Positions 12,174-24,267 of a DNA stretch of 64,000 nt are shown piece by piece. This stretch comes from Nymphaea colorata (Eukaryota > Streptophyta > Magnoliopsida > Nymphaeales > Nymphaeaceae): NCBI RefSeq assembly GCF_008831285.2, contig NC_045151.1, positions 8,445,682 through 8,509,681 on the forward strand. The letters run 5' to 3'. The notes below the pieces were generated by a model, which did not search any database, had not been told where the DNA came from, and saw only the letters and a list, made by a program, of their open reading frames with translations. Position numbers and translations under genes: made by a program. Each line of letters begins with the position of its first letter. The stretch's first letter is position 1.

Positions 12174-13248
12174 ATTTCTTCTCAAAATCAGCCTCAAGCA
12201 TCTACGCAAGGCAAGCCTTCTGCTGCTGCTGGTCTCAACTCAGCGTTTGATGCAACTGCCGCTGATCTAGCAAATCCATATTTCCTCCATCACTCGGACA
12301 ACCTTGGCTCCATTCTGGTGTCACAAGCGCTTAACGGTGACAACTACTCAACCTGGAGCAGAGCAATGACGATGGCATTGTCTGCAAAGAACAAAGTTGC
12401 CTTCATTGACGGTACATTGGTTCAACATGATACCTCATCCCCTGAATTTTTTGCTTGGAGGAGATGCAATGATATGATCCTCTCCTGGATCCTAAACTCA
12501 ATCTCGAAGGAACATGTGCAAAGCATCATTTATGCCACCACTGCTGCTGAAGTCTGGAATGATCTAAAGGAACGATTCACCCAGAGCTCTGCACGAAGGA
12601 AGTATCAGATAAAATGCGCCATTTGGTCATCTGTCCCAAATCACACTTTCTGTTGCAGCCTACTATACCCAACTGAAATCTTATTGGGATGAGCTCTCCT
12701 CATACGATGTTCTGCCTACCTGTTCATGTGGAGCCCTAAAGGAAATTTTGGAGAAACAACATGAAGACCAGGTCATCCAATTCCTGATGGGCCTGAACAA
12801 CTCCTTCAATACTGTGAGAGGTCAGATATTGCTGTTGGATTCCTTGCCCTCTGTCACCAAAGTCTACTCGCTGATTCTTCAGGAAGAAAAGCAAAGGGAG
12901 GCAAGAATGCAACCTCCCTCAAACGATCACATCAGCCTCTCTGCTGGTTATGGCAATCGCAACTTCAGGAATCGAAGTGTTAAGAAGCCAACATACTTTT
13001 GCAACCACTGCAATGTTACAGGTCATTCCAGAGACCGCTGCTTCAAACTGAATGGGTGCCCCCCAAACTTCAGAGAAGGCAGGATCAAAGGAGATAAAGT
13101 GCTAAAGCCAAACTGTGGTGACCAAAGCAAAACTGCCTTCATCGCTGCAACTCCCAATACCCAATCAAATGACTCTGGTAAGGAACCTGCTATTGCTTTC
13201 ACTGCTGAAGAGTTTTTACAGCTGAAGCAAATACTCAAGGACCGATGA
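12174..13248 (+). pseudogene. Copia-1 gag (decayed)
   Basis: Gag forms the virus-like particle and binds the element RNA. The UBN2/Copia-gag region is clear (LNGDNYSTWSRAMTMAL..., WNDLKERFTQ). Further on, from 12748, come VIQFLMGLNNSFNTVRGQILL and a zinc knuckle CNHCNVTGHSRDRC (C-x2-C-x4-H-x4-C) at about 13000-13042. The expected start codon position just after the primer site (12174) reads ATT before TCTTCTCAA, so I infer a lost ATG. A frameshift around 12610-12690 separates the UBN2 part from the rest. The frame then closes with TGA at 13246-13248, directly before the protease motif in the same frame. Confidence 0.9.
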
Positions 13249-14899
13249 ACACCACTTACCTCGATTGCAAGTCTGTCATCTTTATCTCCCTGCACATGGA
13301 TTGTCGACAGTGGTGCCAGTCACCACTTGTCATCTTCCTTGTTCAACATGTCTGAAGTTACATGCCTTTCAATTCCTTTTCCTATTAAACTTCCTGATAA
13401 TCGAATCGTCCAAGTGTCGCACATTGGACAAGTAGTTTTGTTATCTGATCTAGTTCTCAAAAATGTCTACTACATACCTGATTTTCACTTCAACCTTATC
13501 TCTATCTGTAAGTTGTTGAACCAAACTGATTACTGTCTTTGTTTCACTTCTACTTGTTGCTACTTGCAGAACCCGACCTTCAAGACAATGACTGGTCTGG
13601 CTGAACTGCGAGGTGGCCTTTACATCTACAAGTCCTCCTCGACACAACCAACAGCCTCAATCCTGAACTGCAACCATGACCCGACAGATCTGTGGCATAT
13701 TAGATTAGGACATCCTTCACCAACCAAAAATGCCTTGTTTTCTGAATATGATATAAACATCAAACAATCAAATAGTTTTTGTGATGTCTGCAAGTTGCCT
13801 CAATAGTCTAGACTTTCATTTGAATCCAATAAAGTGCGTTCTGTTGCTCCTCTTGAACTTCTTCACTGCGACATTTGGGGACCTTATTTGAAAGCTTCAT
13901 TCTCAGGTGCCCATTACTTCTTATCCATCGTCGACGACTACACTAGGTCTGTTTGGATCTACCTAATGAAGTTCAAAAGCGAAACTTACCTGCACTTGAA
14001 AAATTTCATTGCTCTAGCTGAAAGACAATACCATCACAGTGTCATCATGGTGAGAACCGACAATGGTGCAGAGTTCTTCTCTAACGAAATGAAAAATATT
14101 CTGTTGGAGCATGGAATTGACCATCAACACATCAGCACCTACACTCCTCAGCAAAACGGGGTTGTAGAGAGAAAGCATCAGCACATACTAAATGTGGCGA
14201 GAGACTTGAAAATTCAATCTGGATTGCCAATAACGTTTTGGGATGAATGCGTCCTCACTACCACTTACCTGATAAATAGGATGCCTTCAGCGAGTCTACA
14301 AAATAGAACTCCATACGAAATGATGTTTGGCAAAAAACCGTCTCTTGCTCACCTATGAGTTTTCGATTGTCTTTGCTTTGCTACCAACCTAAAATCCAAA
14401 CACAAATTTGACCAAAGAGCTGGAAAATGTGTATTTCTGGGGTATCCTTTTGGACAAAAAGCCTACAAACTCTACAGCCTTGAGAACCAAAGAATATTCA
14501 CAAGTCGTGAATCTTCAATGAAAAGTCGCTTCCCTTCAAACTGCTGAGTCATGAATCATCTCTGTTTGTGTTGCCCTTCACGTTTGATGAATATAACGTT
14601 TCAGAAAATAGTCCTTCATCAATGCCCCTTGACAGTCCTATTCATGAAGAAACAGACACCTTCCCAACTCAATGAGCCAACTATTAGTGAAAGAATTGAT
14701 GCCACAAATCTGCTAAACCCTGTAATACAGCAAACAACTGTTACTGAACTTCACCGACCGACTGAACCGATGCCATAGGTTCAGCCTCCTCACTTGAGAA
14801 GATCAACTCGCAAAAGCAAACCCTCAGTACTATTGAAGGACTTTTACTGTAACGTGGCCACTCAAGGATCACCAGACCCATCGTTGTTGAGAAGGAAAA

Positions 14900-15751
14900 A
14901 GGTCACCAGGTATCCTCTCTCTCAAGCTCTCTCTTTCAACTCCTTTTCCCAACCTCATAAAGCCTTCTTGCTGAATATCTCAAAATACACTGAGCCTACT
15001 TCATTTAGTGAAGCTGAGCAGGATCCAAACTGGAGGAAGGCAATGCAGTTAGAAATCGATGTGTTGGAAGAAAGCAAAACCTGGATGCTTGATGCTCCTC
15101 TGCCCAATGTGAAGCCTATACCCTGCAGATGGATTTACCACATCAAGTATAAAGCTAGTGGTGAAGTTGAGAGGTTTAAGGCCAGACTAGTGGCTAAGGG
15201 ATTTGCTCAAACTAAGGGACTAGATTATCAAGAAACCTATGCACTAGTCGCAAAGCTCGTCATGGTCCGATGTATGATTGCGGTCGCGGCCAAAAAGAAC
15301 TGGCTCATCCATCAAATGGATGTTTAGGTCACCAGGTATCCCCTCTCTCAAGCTCTCTCTTTCAACTCCTTTTCCCAACCTCATAAAGCCTTCTTGCTGA
15401 ATATCTCAAAATACACTGAGCCTACTTCATTTAGTGAAGCTGAGCAGGATCCAAACTGGAGGAAGGCAATGCAGTTAGAAATCGATGTGTTGGAAGAAAG
15501 CAAAACCTGGATGCTTGATGCTCCTCTGCCCAATGTGAAGCCTATACCCTGCAGATGGATTTACCACATCAAGTATAAAGCTAGTGGTGAAGTTGAGAGG
15601 TTTAAGGCCAGACTAGTGGCTAAGGGATTTGCTCAAACTAAGGGACTAGATTATCAAGAAACCTATGCACTAGTCGCAAAGCTCGTCATGGTCCGATGTC
15701 TGATTGCGGTCGCGGCCAAAAAGAACTGGCTCATCCATCAAATGGATGTTT
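14900..15751 (+). repeat. 426-bp tandem duplication within Copia-1 RT
   Basis: Positions 14900-15325 and 15326-15751 are the same sequence in direct tandem, with two differences seen (near 14916 and 15274). The unit is 142 codons, so the frame is kept, but the junction makes GTT-TAG and ends the frame at 15327. It covers the region upstream of the RT core and the first RT blocks up to LIHQMDV. Confidence 0.97.
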
Positions 15752-16949
15752 ACAATGCATTCTTAAATGGAAGCCTGGAGGAAGAGATTTATATGGCACT
15801 CCCACCTGGCTATGAAGAACGTAATAACATGATGGTCTGCAAATTAAATAAGTCCATCTATGGACTGAAGCAGTCACCCCGTTGTTGCTTTGTGAAACTT
15901 TCTGATGCAATTGTGTCCTATGGTTTCAACCAGTCCAGAGCTGATTATTCCCTGTTTACACTCACATCTGGAAATGTGTTCATAGCTGTACTGGTGTATG
16001 TGGATGACTTGATCATCTGTGGCAACAACCTGGAGGGTATCCAAAACTTCAAAGATTACTTGAGCAATTGCTTCAAGATGAAGGATCTAGGAGATTTGAA
16101 GTATTTTTTAGGTCTTGAACTCACTCGTACAAAAAAGGGTATTCTCCTCACTCAATGCAAGTATACATGTGACTTGTTAGATGAAGCCGGGCTGCTAGGC
16201 GCAAAGCCCATGGAAACCCCAATGAAATATTGACTCAACCTGTCAGCAACTGATGGACAGTCATTGAAGAATGCAACCATTATCGCCGATTGGTTGGTAA
16301 GCTGATTTACCTCACAATAAATCGTCCAGACATTATGTTTTATGTCCATGTCCTCAGTAGACATATGCAGCAACCAACTATAGCACATCTGGACTCAGCC
16401 ATGAAGGTGTTACGATATCTGTAGAAAAATCCTGGGCAAGGCTTACTGTTTTCTCAAAACTGTAACTATGAATTGAAAGCGTATTGTGATGCCGACTGAG
16501 CAGCCTGCAGGGATACTAGACGCTCAGTTTCAGGTTACTGCGTCTTCTTCGGTGGTAGTTTGATTCCATGGAAATAAAAAAAACATCCTACTGTATCACG
16601 ATCATCCACCGAAGCAGAGTATCATGCCATGGCTAATGTTTGCTGTGAAATATTGTGGCTGAAGTGCATACTAGCAGACCTCACAGTGCAACACTTAGAC
16701 TCAGTCCTGGTCTCCAGTGGCAGCAAGTCAGCCTTGCAGATGGCTGCCAATCCAGTGAAGCATGAACGAACCAAGCATGTGGAACTAGATTGCCATATGG
16801 TGAGAGATCTAGTGAGGAACAAAACGATTGAGACCAGATTTGTGTCATCCCAGTATCAAGTTGCTGACATGTTCACCAAATCCATTAGAATGGATCAGTT
16901 TCTCTCCTTGAAAGGCAAACTTGGCCTCTGTGATCCATATGCCCAGTTT

Positions 16950-16959
16950 GAGGATGGGG
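16950..16959 (+). other. Copia-1 polypurine tract
   Basis: GAGGATGGGG abuts the 3' LTR start (TGTTAATGCC), the expected position of the plus-strand primer. The T interrupts the purine run. Confidence 0.85.
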
Positions 16960-17321
16960 TGTTAATGCCAGTTGCCCTTACTAATGAAAAGGAACAATAA
17001 TCGACAGCACTAATGAATTATGAAGTTGCAGAAGTACTAGTCATCAATTGCGCACAATGGATGATTCCCTTTTCTAAATTCCGTTGCAAATATCTGTGGA
17101 GACGTCTCTTTCAAACAGTTGCTGAAATATCCTCCACCGCATCCTTGTAACAGATCTGTAACTAATTTCTCCCTTTCATCCTCTGTAATGATGCTGTATA
17201 TATTCTTTTTGGAGGTTCAATTTATGGTATGTAGACACAATTCTTTCCACGTTCCCTTCATATTTGAGCTCTGTCATATTTCTGTTTCTGTTTTGTTGCC
17301 TTTTGTTGTCCCTTCTTCTCA
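16960..17321 (+). repeat. Copia-1 3' LTR
   Basis: Starts TGTTAATGCC, ends CTTCTTCTCA, then the target duplication TCATG. About 94% identical to 11792-12152 by hand count. Confidence 0.95.
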
Positions 17322-17326
17322 TCATG

Positions 17327-20300
17327 AACCACCAAACTCGTGATCGTTTAGAGTTTATAGGAACAGGGGAACTTAGCATCCATTAATCTCGATCTTATCA
17401 AGCATAGGCTTCTGAGTCAGAGCACATCTCAAAAGCTTTATGGTTCTAAGCTTAGTCTTCTACATATGAAGGCACATCCCAAAACCTGTATGGTTCTATT
17501 GCGGCAAAAAACCCATAACCATACACAGCTCTTGAGAATAGAGGACAAATGAAGTCTAAACCTGATAATCTAACACTGAATCTATAAATATCAGCCTATA
17601 TTATATCTATATATTCTAATAAATACAAAAAACAAGATTAATTTATAAATGCATGTGCATAAGCTTGATTACAGGTGTATCACAGTTAATCACGATTTTG
17701 GCTTTGCTTCTCAATTCAGATCGTTTTCTTCATTGATCATATTAACTACTGATGATGAAATAATTTTTTAAGTCATTTAATTACTTACACATATCGCTTT
17801 CCATGTAGAACCAGCTTTTTTTGTTGCCTTGTTTGTATGCATGAGAATGAAGAGTTGCCGGTAACCATGAGATTCTACCCGGCAGCTAGTTTAATTATGA
17901 CAGTAGTGAAATCTCTACCTCTACCCTTTTTTATTTAATGTAATTTGGTTGGTTCATTACTTCTGTAATTCAGATCATTGCAGTCTTTTCTTTCCATTTC
18001 CTTATTCTGTGAATTTTCCTTACACCATATGATAGTTTTTGTTGTTTATACAGTATAATACTATTCTGGTAATAGATTTTAATTTAAGTGGGCTTAGTGG
18101 GTGCAGAAATTTATCAGGTCACACCTTGTCCCTCTTTTTCAAACATTCCCTGATTATTGGTCATACTTCTTTCCATACATTGGGGTGACAGTTTTTTTTT
18201 CTCTATTTTGTATTGGTCATTCCCTTATCCAATGCTTATGAGCTTTCACCAACACATACAAAACAAGCCTGGCCTACATAAAATTTGCAGTTAGATATAT
18301 GTTTGTTTCTTTTTGTGTTGCATGGGCGGGTAGAAGATTCAATGATTTGGTGATTCTTCTCATGTTTGCAGTGTGACTTTTGCATGAAGGGATGTGACAG
18401 GTCCTGGTAAATGACTTCTTTGTTGTAAGGTTCTTGGGTGATCCATCTTCTCGCATGCGTGGTTCCACATGTCCACAAGGACCTACAGCTTTCTAAAGCG
18501 TTGCCTGATATGATGGCAGCTTTAGTCAGAAAATCCATCACTATTCTAGCAATCTCTGTGAGAAAATCTATGTAAACCTTCTTCCAAGGATTGTATGCTA
18601 CGACAGTCTTTATGTGGATGTATACCAACTGGAAGCTAAGTGTGGTGACAAGTAATGCTAGTCTCACCTGAACCTAGGTGTGGGAACTGGCAGCCAGTCT
18701 GGACTGAGTCACTCAGGTTGGTTGGAAAATTTCACTTCAGAAAAGCCTCTATTGCAGCCCTGCTGTGATCAGCCAGCCCATTATGCAATAAGTATGAATT
18801 ACTTGACTTCATACCTGAAATGGGTCATGAAGTATGAGAGGTGGGCTTTGGACTTGGGATTTACTCTACTGATATAATTAGCACTGAGTTGCGATCAATG
18901 TGCATATGTGTATGTTTATGTTTGAGATGTTGTCACAAAAAACTTGAACGGGTATTATACGGCGAGAAATTTCTCAGGTATAATATGGTAAAGTTGTATA
19001 TCTCGAAAAAATCTCGGTAAATATTTTAAAAATTTAAAACATTTAATAAATCCTAAAAATAATAATAATAATGATAATACAAAAAAATGAGTATTATATG
19101 ATTTTTTCGTGTTTTTTATTTTTTGGCATTAAAAAAAAGTCTTTTTCACGATTTATACGGCTGACTTGTTTTTTTACGTTTTATACACGTTTTTTTGGAA
19201 TAAAACACCATCATGGAAGGGTGAGTTTGATGGAGAAAAATGACATTACAGACTTATTTATTGCCTATGTCTAGAGGACCATAGTATCAATAGAAATATA
19301 CAATAACCAAGTACATCAGACTGCGAACCATGAACAAGAAAGCTGATGTGCCCTTAAACATGCTGTTGATATGCAAAAATGAAAGGAAACGCTATTCTCT
19401 TTCTGGGAAATGGTAAATTAAACTTACCTAGTTAGCCCAGAACAGTGAAGTTGAGATAATCTTACAAAGAAATAATGAAGAACAAAAAAAATCACAAGAA
19501 TTGAAGAACATCGGCCAAAGCCCCAAGAACAGCAGATCTGATAAGCTCTTGAACACCATTTCTCGGGAAAGATGAAGCAACCTTCTGTCCATTTCAAAGA
19601 AAAATCTCTTACGCATCAAATTTAACTAATTTAATAGGTAATCATCTCTTTCCTTCTAGGTAGAGGTTGCCAAAGTGGTCGAGACTCGGCGCTATCTATC
19701 TGAAGGCCAAATTGGAACTGATTGGAAGACATCAGCAAGAGAACTTTTTATAAGGTCAAGGCAGGTAAAGAGAGCTATTGGATGTGTTGGCTATTGCCCC
19801 GCTACAGCATAGCTTTGCAAATCAACTTTTAAGTCGTAAGACACTTCATACTTTTGGAAGATGTATGTGGAACTATCAAACTTTAGTCGGCTGCTAGTTC
19901 ATCTGCTAATTCTAATTTTATTAATGTCGTCAAATTTTACTTTTGGTGGCTAATACATAGTGTTTTGGACGACTTCTTTTCTGGAGAATGTTTTTCGGGA
20001 AAAAAAAAACATGACTTGTAATTCGCACATTATCGTGGACATATAGGAAGTAAGTCTTCAATTGTATGTCCATGGAAATTTTGCAATATGTTACCACTTG
20101 GCAAATGTAGTTTTGCATTTTGAAGCGTTGTTGTATTTATTTACGGCACTGTATGTTCTCTCAAATCTGGATCACTTTGAAATAAGTGATACAACATTTT
20201 TGCCTGTGTGGCTCTTCTGATCTTGGGTGAGTTGATCTTGTGAGAAAATCTGGGGATTGTCATCAATTCTTTTCATGACAACAAAAGAGAAAGAAGTGAA

Positions 20301-20998
20301 AAATATAATGAATTAGTTCATAGATCAAGGAAACAAGACAGATCGATTAAATAGCTTGTGCCTTTGAAATGGAACCGAACCTTAACATTAGTTTCATCCT
20401 TTCATGCATGCTTTCTGGAATAGGCTAAGAGAGGTTGTTGCTTGATAGGCCTCTGAAATTCGTTCACCACATATCTGTGACATGGAATTGATTTTTCCTT
20501 CTATTGGGAGCGTACTTTAGTTTAAAAATGCATTCACATATCGACTAAATATGGCATTGCTAGCAGAAAAGGCGGCACCGAACCATGGAGATTGTTGGTG
20601 GACAAGTTCCTAAGTTAAGAGAAAACAACAAAGTAATATAGTAGTGATGAGATGTTTGTCGATAGACTTAAAATGCTTTAAGATTTGTCAGATTGAAAAT
20701 GTGGTGATTAATCACATCACTCAGCGCACTATTAGAAAGGTCCCTGTGGATCAAGCTTTTGTGAAGTACATTAATTGGTTCTAAGATCTAGCTTAACAAA
20801 ACGACTAAACCACCACAACTATTGCACAATGCCAATGCCTAACTCCCAACGGATTCCCTATGCCAATACCCGATACCCAAAATTCCCATGGCCACCCATG
20901 ACTGGATTTTGGATGCCCAAGCCCGACCACACCCAAGTGCTGCTAAATAAAAGTAGAGAGACACACCTAAGCAGGGGCGCAGGAAGGAGGGCTGGCAG
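17327..20998. other. Right flank of Copia-1; no TE or gene recognised
   Basis: Mostly AT-rich. A 27-bp imperfect repeat (17421-17447 and 17471-17497, ...TATGGTTCT) is present. 18900-19200 contains repeated TTATACGGC/TTTATAC motifs. An open frame on the minus strand at 18236-18667 has no recognisable domain. Two plus-strand exon-like segments at 19432-19812 are listed separately. From 19930 to 20998 I see nothing assignable. Confidence 0.4.
19432..19812 (+). other. Two exon-like open segments, gene not recognised
   Basis: Segment 1 (19432-19575) follows an acceptor-like ...CTTACCTAG and is open for 47 codons, with a charged, Gln/Lys/Ser-rich product (EEQKKSQELKNIGQSPKN). Segment 2 starts at 19660 after TTTCCTTCTAG and is open for 50 codons to TAG at 19810-19812, reading VEVAKVVETRRYLSEGQ..., SARELFIRSRQ. 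A strong donor-like CAG|GTAAAG at 19764/19765 would make it a 105-bp phase-0 internal exon (19660-19764). I do not recognise the protein. It may be a real exon of a gene split by Copia-1, a relic, or chance. Confidence 0.25.
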
Positions 20999-21006
20999 GG
21001 GCCATT

Positions 21007-21349
21007 TAAGTCAGGGCATCGGGCCGGCTCAGCCCAATAAAGGGTCGGGCTCGGTCTGACCTGATACCTGAAACCCATGCCGGGCCCGGCCCAACAACTA
21101 AAACCCAAGTCTAGCCTGACTAAATTAAAAATATATATTTTTAATATAAAATAATATATAAATATAGTCAATCATAATAAAATATTATTATATAAAAAAA
21201 TCAATAAAATATGTATTAAAAAAATTATCAGACCGAACCGGGATTAGTCAAGCCCACTGAGCTGGCCTGATACGTTTATCGGGCCGGCCCAATGCCTTTT
21301 TTTCGAGACCGAATCGGGCTGGGTACCCGATCTTGACGCCCAGCCTTAA
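21007..21349. mobile_element. hAT-type MITE with GGCCCGG-rich ends
   Basis: Perfect 8-bp duplication GGGCCATT at 20999-21006 and 21350-21357. The left terminus is TAAGTCAGGGCATCGGGCC. The right terminus, reverse-complemented, is TTAAGGCTGGGCGTCAAG, an imperfect inverted repeat. Both subterminal regions carry GGGCCGGCC/GGCCCGGCC motifs and the centre is very AT-rich (21120-21215). At 343 bp it is non-coding. Structure and termini resemble the MITE at 35338-35670 and the ends of the hAT element at 29124-34708. Confidence 0.87.
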
Positions 21350-21357
21350 GGGCCATT

Positions 21358-22557
21358 GCTTCTTTTTAAATGTACATGTAATTTTAAAAGAAGATCATTT
21401 AAGGCTATATAAAATTTTGAAAAACTATTTTTTGGCATCTGTCAAAATTTTGAAACTATACTACCATAGTCAGACCCCCCTTATTATAATTTTTAGCTCC
21501 ACCCTTGCACCTAAGAAGTGAGGAGTTTGCACTTTGCTGCCAAATGACATCACTAGAAGGAGATAAGGGGTTGAGTGGAGGCTTCAACCTCTTTTGGACA
21601 GTGAAAAAACTCTTTTAACTAATAAATGGAGCACTCGACAACCGAAGAACCAAAGAAGAACACTCTTCGGTATAGCGACTTGGTTCACTTGAAAACCGAG
21701 TATATGCACCAGTTTGTACCAAAATCGGCAAGTCAAACTATGAATAATCTCGTGCTTAACTCGGACGAGTGATATCAGACTCGGCGAACCAGCGATTTAG
21801 GTTTTGGTGTTTTGTTCATCTAGATCATAGAACCAAGGCGAAAGGTTGATGATTCGTTCTAGTTTTGATGACCGAGGTGCATTGCACACAAAGTGCTTGT
21901 TGAAATGCTTCAACAAGGTGCCCATGGGAACAACAAGAATGAAGGACTAATGATTTTTGAAGTATTTTGGCGTACTGTACTTAAAAGAAGCATTGGAACT
22001 TTTATATGCTTCCAATATGATGAGTAATTAGCATTGTTTTGTTTCATTCACTTTATTATTGATGATTTTATTGTCTGTTCAAGGTTGCATTTTCATTTTC
22101 CTTTTTCTTTTTCTTCCCAAGTTTGTGTGGTGATTGTTTTATAAGCATGTTTATGTGATGATGAAGTTGAGTAGCTTTTGCTTAATTTGTTGATATTCTT
22201 GTGTTTTGGTTGTTTTCTTCTTCTTAGTTTTGTTTTTATATGAAAAGGGAATTTATGGGTAGTTGTGATTTCAGCTTTTCCAAGATGAAGATTGTTTATG
22301 ATCAAAGAGTTGATTAGTTCAAGATTTTTCTCAATCAGTGTTGGTAGTAGACACACTTTCTTGTTGGTCTAGTTGTCTCTAATTATCAAATGCTAAACTT
22401 ATTTTGCAATGAAAATGAATGCATATTATATGTGCATTATGCAGTTGATTGTTGAAGTTTGATGTGCACTAGATGTGTTTAACTTCATCTACATGCAGTA
22501 AAAATACACCATAAAAATTTATGAGCTGACCAGGTCAAGTCACCTAGTCAACTTGCT
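21358..22557. other. Spacer, no gene recognised
   Basis: No domain-bearing open frame on either strand. A minus-strand open frame at 22093-22356 is low-complexity (Lys/Thr/His-rich) and unsupported. Confidence 0.45.
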
Positions 22558-22562
22558 GATCC

Positions 22563-22737
22563 TGTTACGACCAGAGAGGGAGAAGCTATAAAGATTCCTC
22601 ATTAATGTAACTCTAATTTCCTTTTAAAGAGATTAGGGCTCACGGTACAAAATTTACAAAAACAGTCCAACTACAATAAGAAAATATTCAAAGATCTCCT
22701 CTCTAACTTTTTAGTATTTCAAAAACACTCTTTAACA
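22563..22737 (-). repeat. Copia-2 3' LTR
   Basis: Reads TGTTACGACC...CTCTTTAACA on the + strand and is the mate of 25430-25603. The purine-tract complement CTCCCCCTCAAGCTGG starts at 22738. Confidence 0.93.
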
Positions 22738-22753
22738 CTCCCCCTCAAGCTGG

Positions 22754-23930
22754 AGCATATATATCAATCATGCTCAGTTTGTTACAACATCTCAGGAAAT
22801 CGCCTATGGGAAGATGCTTGGTAAGGATATCAGCTGCTTAATCTTCTGAAGAGACATGAATGGTGCTAACAATTCCTTTTTGAACCAAGTCCCGAACATG
22901 GTGGCAATACACTTCAATGTGTTTCGTCCTCTCATGGAAGACAACAATAGTAGCAATATAGGAGAATCACTAAAACACCCAACTCTAGAAGCAATGATTT
23001 TTTCCATGACATTTGAGCCGCAGTTTGAGCCATAGCCCTATATTCCGACTCAGCACTAGATCGAGCTACCACATTCTGCTTCTTGCTTCTCCAAGAAATA
23101 AGATTACCTCCCACAAAGACACAAAAACCTGTAGTAGACTTCCTGTCATCTACAGATCTTGCATAATCAGCATCACTATACGCTTAGATGTCAACACCTT
23201 TTCCCTTTTTGAACCATAACCCCTTTTTCAGGGCTGATTTCAAGTATCTGACAATCATTAGAGTAGCGTCCCAATGAACCTTCTAGGGTTTTCCCCTAAA
23301 CTGAGTTAGCTTATTCATAGCAAAACTAATGTCGGGGCGAGTGACAGTCAAATACAACAATTTTCCTATTAGAAATATGTAAGATCTAGAGTCAAAAGGA
23401 TCTTATTAATCATCATGTATATGAATGCAGGGATTCATGGGTATTGTGACAGGTTTAGCCCCCAATAAACATGTTTCCTATAGAAGATCAACAACATATT
23501 TTCTTTGAGACACTACAACTCCTTTACTACTACGAGCCACCTCGATACCAAGAAAATAACGGAGTTGTCCAAGGTCTTTTGTGACAAAGTGTTGTTGTAA
23601 AAACTCCTTTGTCTGAGCTATTTCTTGATTACTTTCTCCAGTGAGAACAATATCATCCACATATACATTCAATATCACTATACCAGATGTGCCTCGCTTG
23701 ATAAACAATGAGTGATCAAGCTGGGATCGTCGAAATCTACACTTAGATAAAACCTTACTTAGCTTACGGAACCACGAAGACTTTGTTTAAGACTATAAAT
23801 AGCCTTCTTTAATTTGTATACCTTGGAACACTCCTCCTGTTGCTCAAAACCAAGTGGTTGCTGCATATAGACAGTTTCAGACATGTCTCCGTACAGAAAA
23901 GCATTTTTCACATCCAGCTGAAATAGAGGC
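22754..23930 (-). pseudogene. Copia-2 RT and RNase H remnant
   Basis: On the minus strand the RT begins near 23930 with LDVKNAFLYGDMSE, followed by a GFEQQEECSKVYKLKKAIYSLKQS block and VYVDDIVLTGE (YVDD at 23652-23663), then LGQLRYFLGIEVA. RNase H follows with ISWRSKKQNVVARSSAESEYRAMAQ (about 23040-23110) and a degraded tail to about 22760. In-frame stops and frame changes occur between RT blocks and in the RNase H tail, so it is non-functional. The fusion of protease sequence to the RT at about 23930, with no integrase between, marks a large internal deletion. Confidence 0.88.
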
Positions 23931-24267
23931 CACTCTCGCTGGGATAGATATCACCGCTGCCCAACACAGGAGATAGTTTGCCATCAGCTAGTCTGACATA
24001 TTGTGGTGTAGAGAATCTGACTAAGGATGAAAAAATGTGTGATTGATTACAACAGTGCCTAGAGGTGCTAGAATCTAACATCCACATCATATCTGGGCTA
24101 TCGGTAGGAGCACCAACAGGGAAGGCTGAGTCTATTACAGTAGTATTGACATATGAGAAGGAATTTGCAGCCATCTTGTAGTCATTGGAACCCTCGAACA
24201 CATTATCATCAGCCATAGTAAAATTCCAATCAGAATTTTGCACACAATATGTATGTATAAGGTGCAA
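23931..24267 (-). pseudogene. Copia-2 gag-end/protease remnant
   Basis: Minus-strand frame with MMWMLDSSTSRHCCNQ, matching the Copia protease motif W.LDSG.S.H with Gly changed to Ser at the catalytic triad, followed by VRLADGKLSPVLGSGDI, the usual protease flap context. The upstream part (MADDNVFEGSNDYKMAAN...) may be the gag end. No zinc knuckle or UBN2 region is visible, so most of gag is missing. Confidence 0.75.

Larger units (their letters stand above)
13249..17000 (+). pseudogene. Copia-1 pol: protease, integrase, RT, RNase H (decayed)
   Basis: Domains in order: aspartic protease with WIVDSGASHH (about 13297-13326); integrase zinc region HIRLGH...CDVC (13690-13800); integrase core with CDIWGPY, RTDNGAEF and NGVVERKH, giving the D, D and E of the DDE triad; RT from about 14980 with WRKAMQ, RFKARLVAKGF and YVDD (15997-16008); RNase H with AYCDAD, SRSSTEAEYHAMA and KHVELDCH, running into the 3' LTR. 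Disabling changes seen: a stop at 13804-13806 where the frame continues (CAG to TAG is likely), one at 14358, frame changes around 14510-14560, a stop at 14776-14778, a stop created at 15325-15327 by the tandem duplication, one at 16231-16233, a stop in the RNase H block where family members have Trp (near 16498), and one near 16575. The polyprotein is non-functional. Confidence 0.93.
11792..17321 (+). mobile_element. Copia-1: LTR retrotransposon with complete ends
   Basis: A Ty1/Copia element of 5,530 bp with two ~360-bp LTRs (11792-12152 and 16960-17321), a perfect 5-bp target duplication TCATG (11787-11791 and 17322-17326), a primer-binding site directly after the 5' LTR and a purine tract directly before the 3' LTR. 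The domain order gag - zinc knuckle - protease - integrase - RT - RNase H is that of Copia. Hand alignment of the LTRs gives about 21 substitutions and two small indels over about 355 positions, roughly 94% identity, so insertion is moderately old. The interior has many stops and frameshifts plus a 426-bp tandem duplication, so it cannot encode its own proteins. Confidence 0.97.

Noticed and set aside
18236-18667. 143-codon minus-strand open frame and a plus-strand frame from 18401
   Set aside because: Neither contains a recognisable motif. The plus-strand segment follows an acceptor-like site but closes after about 31 codons.
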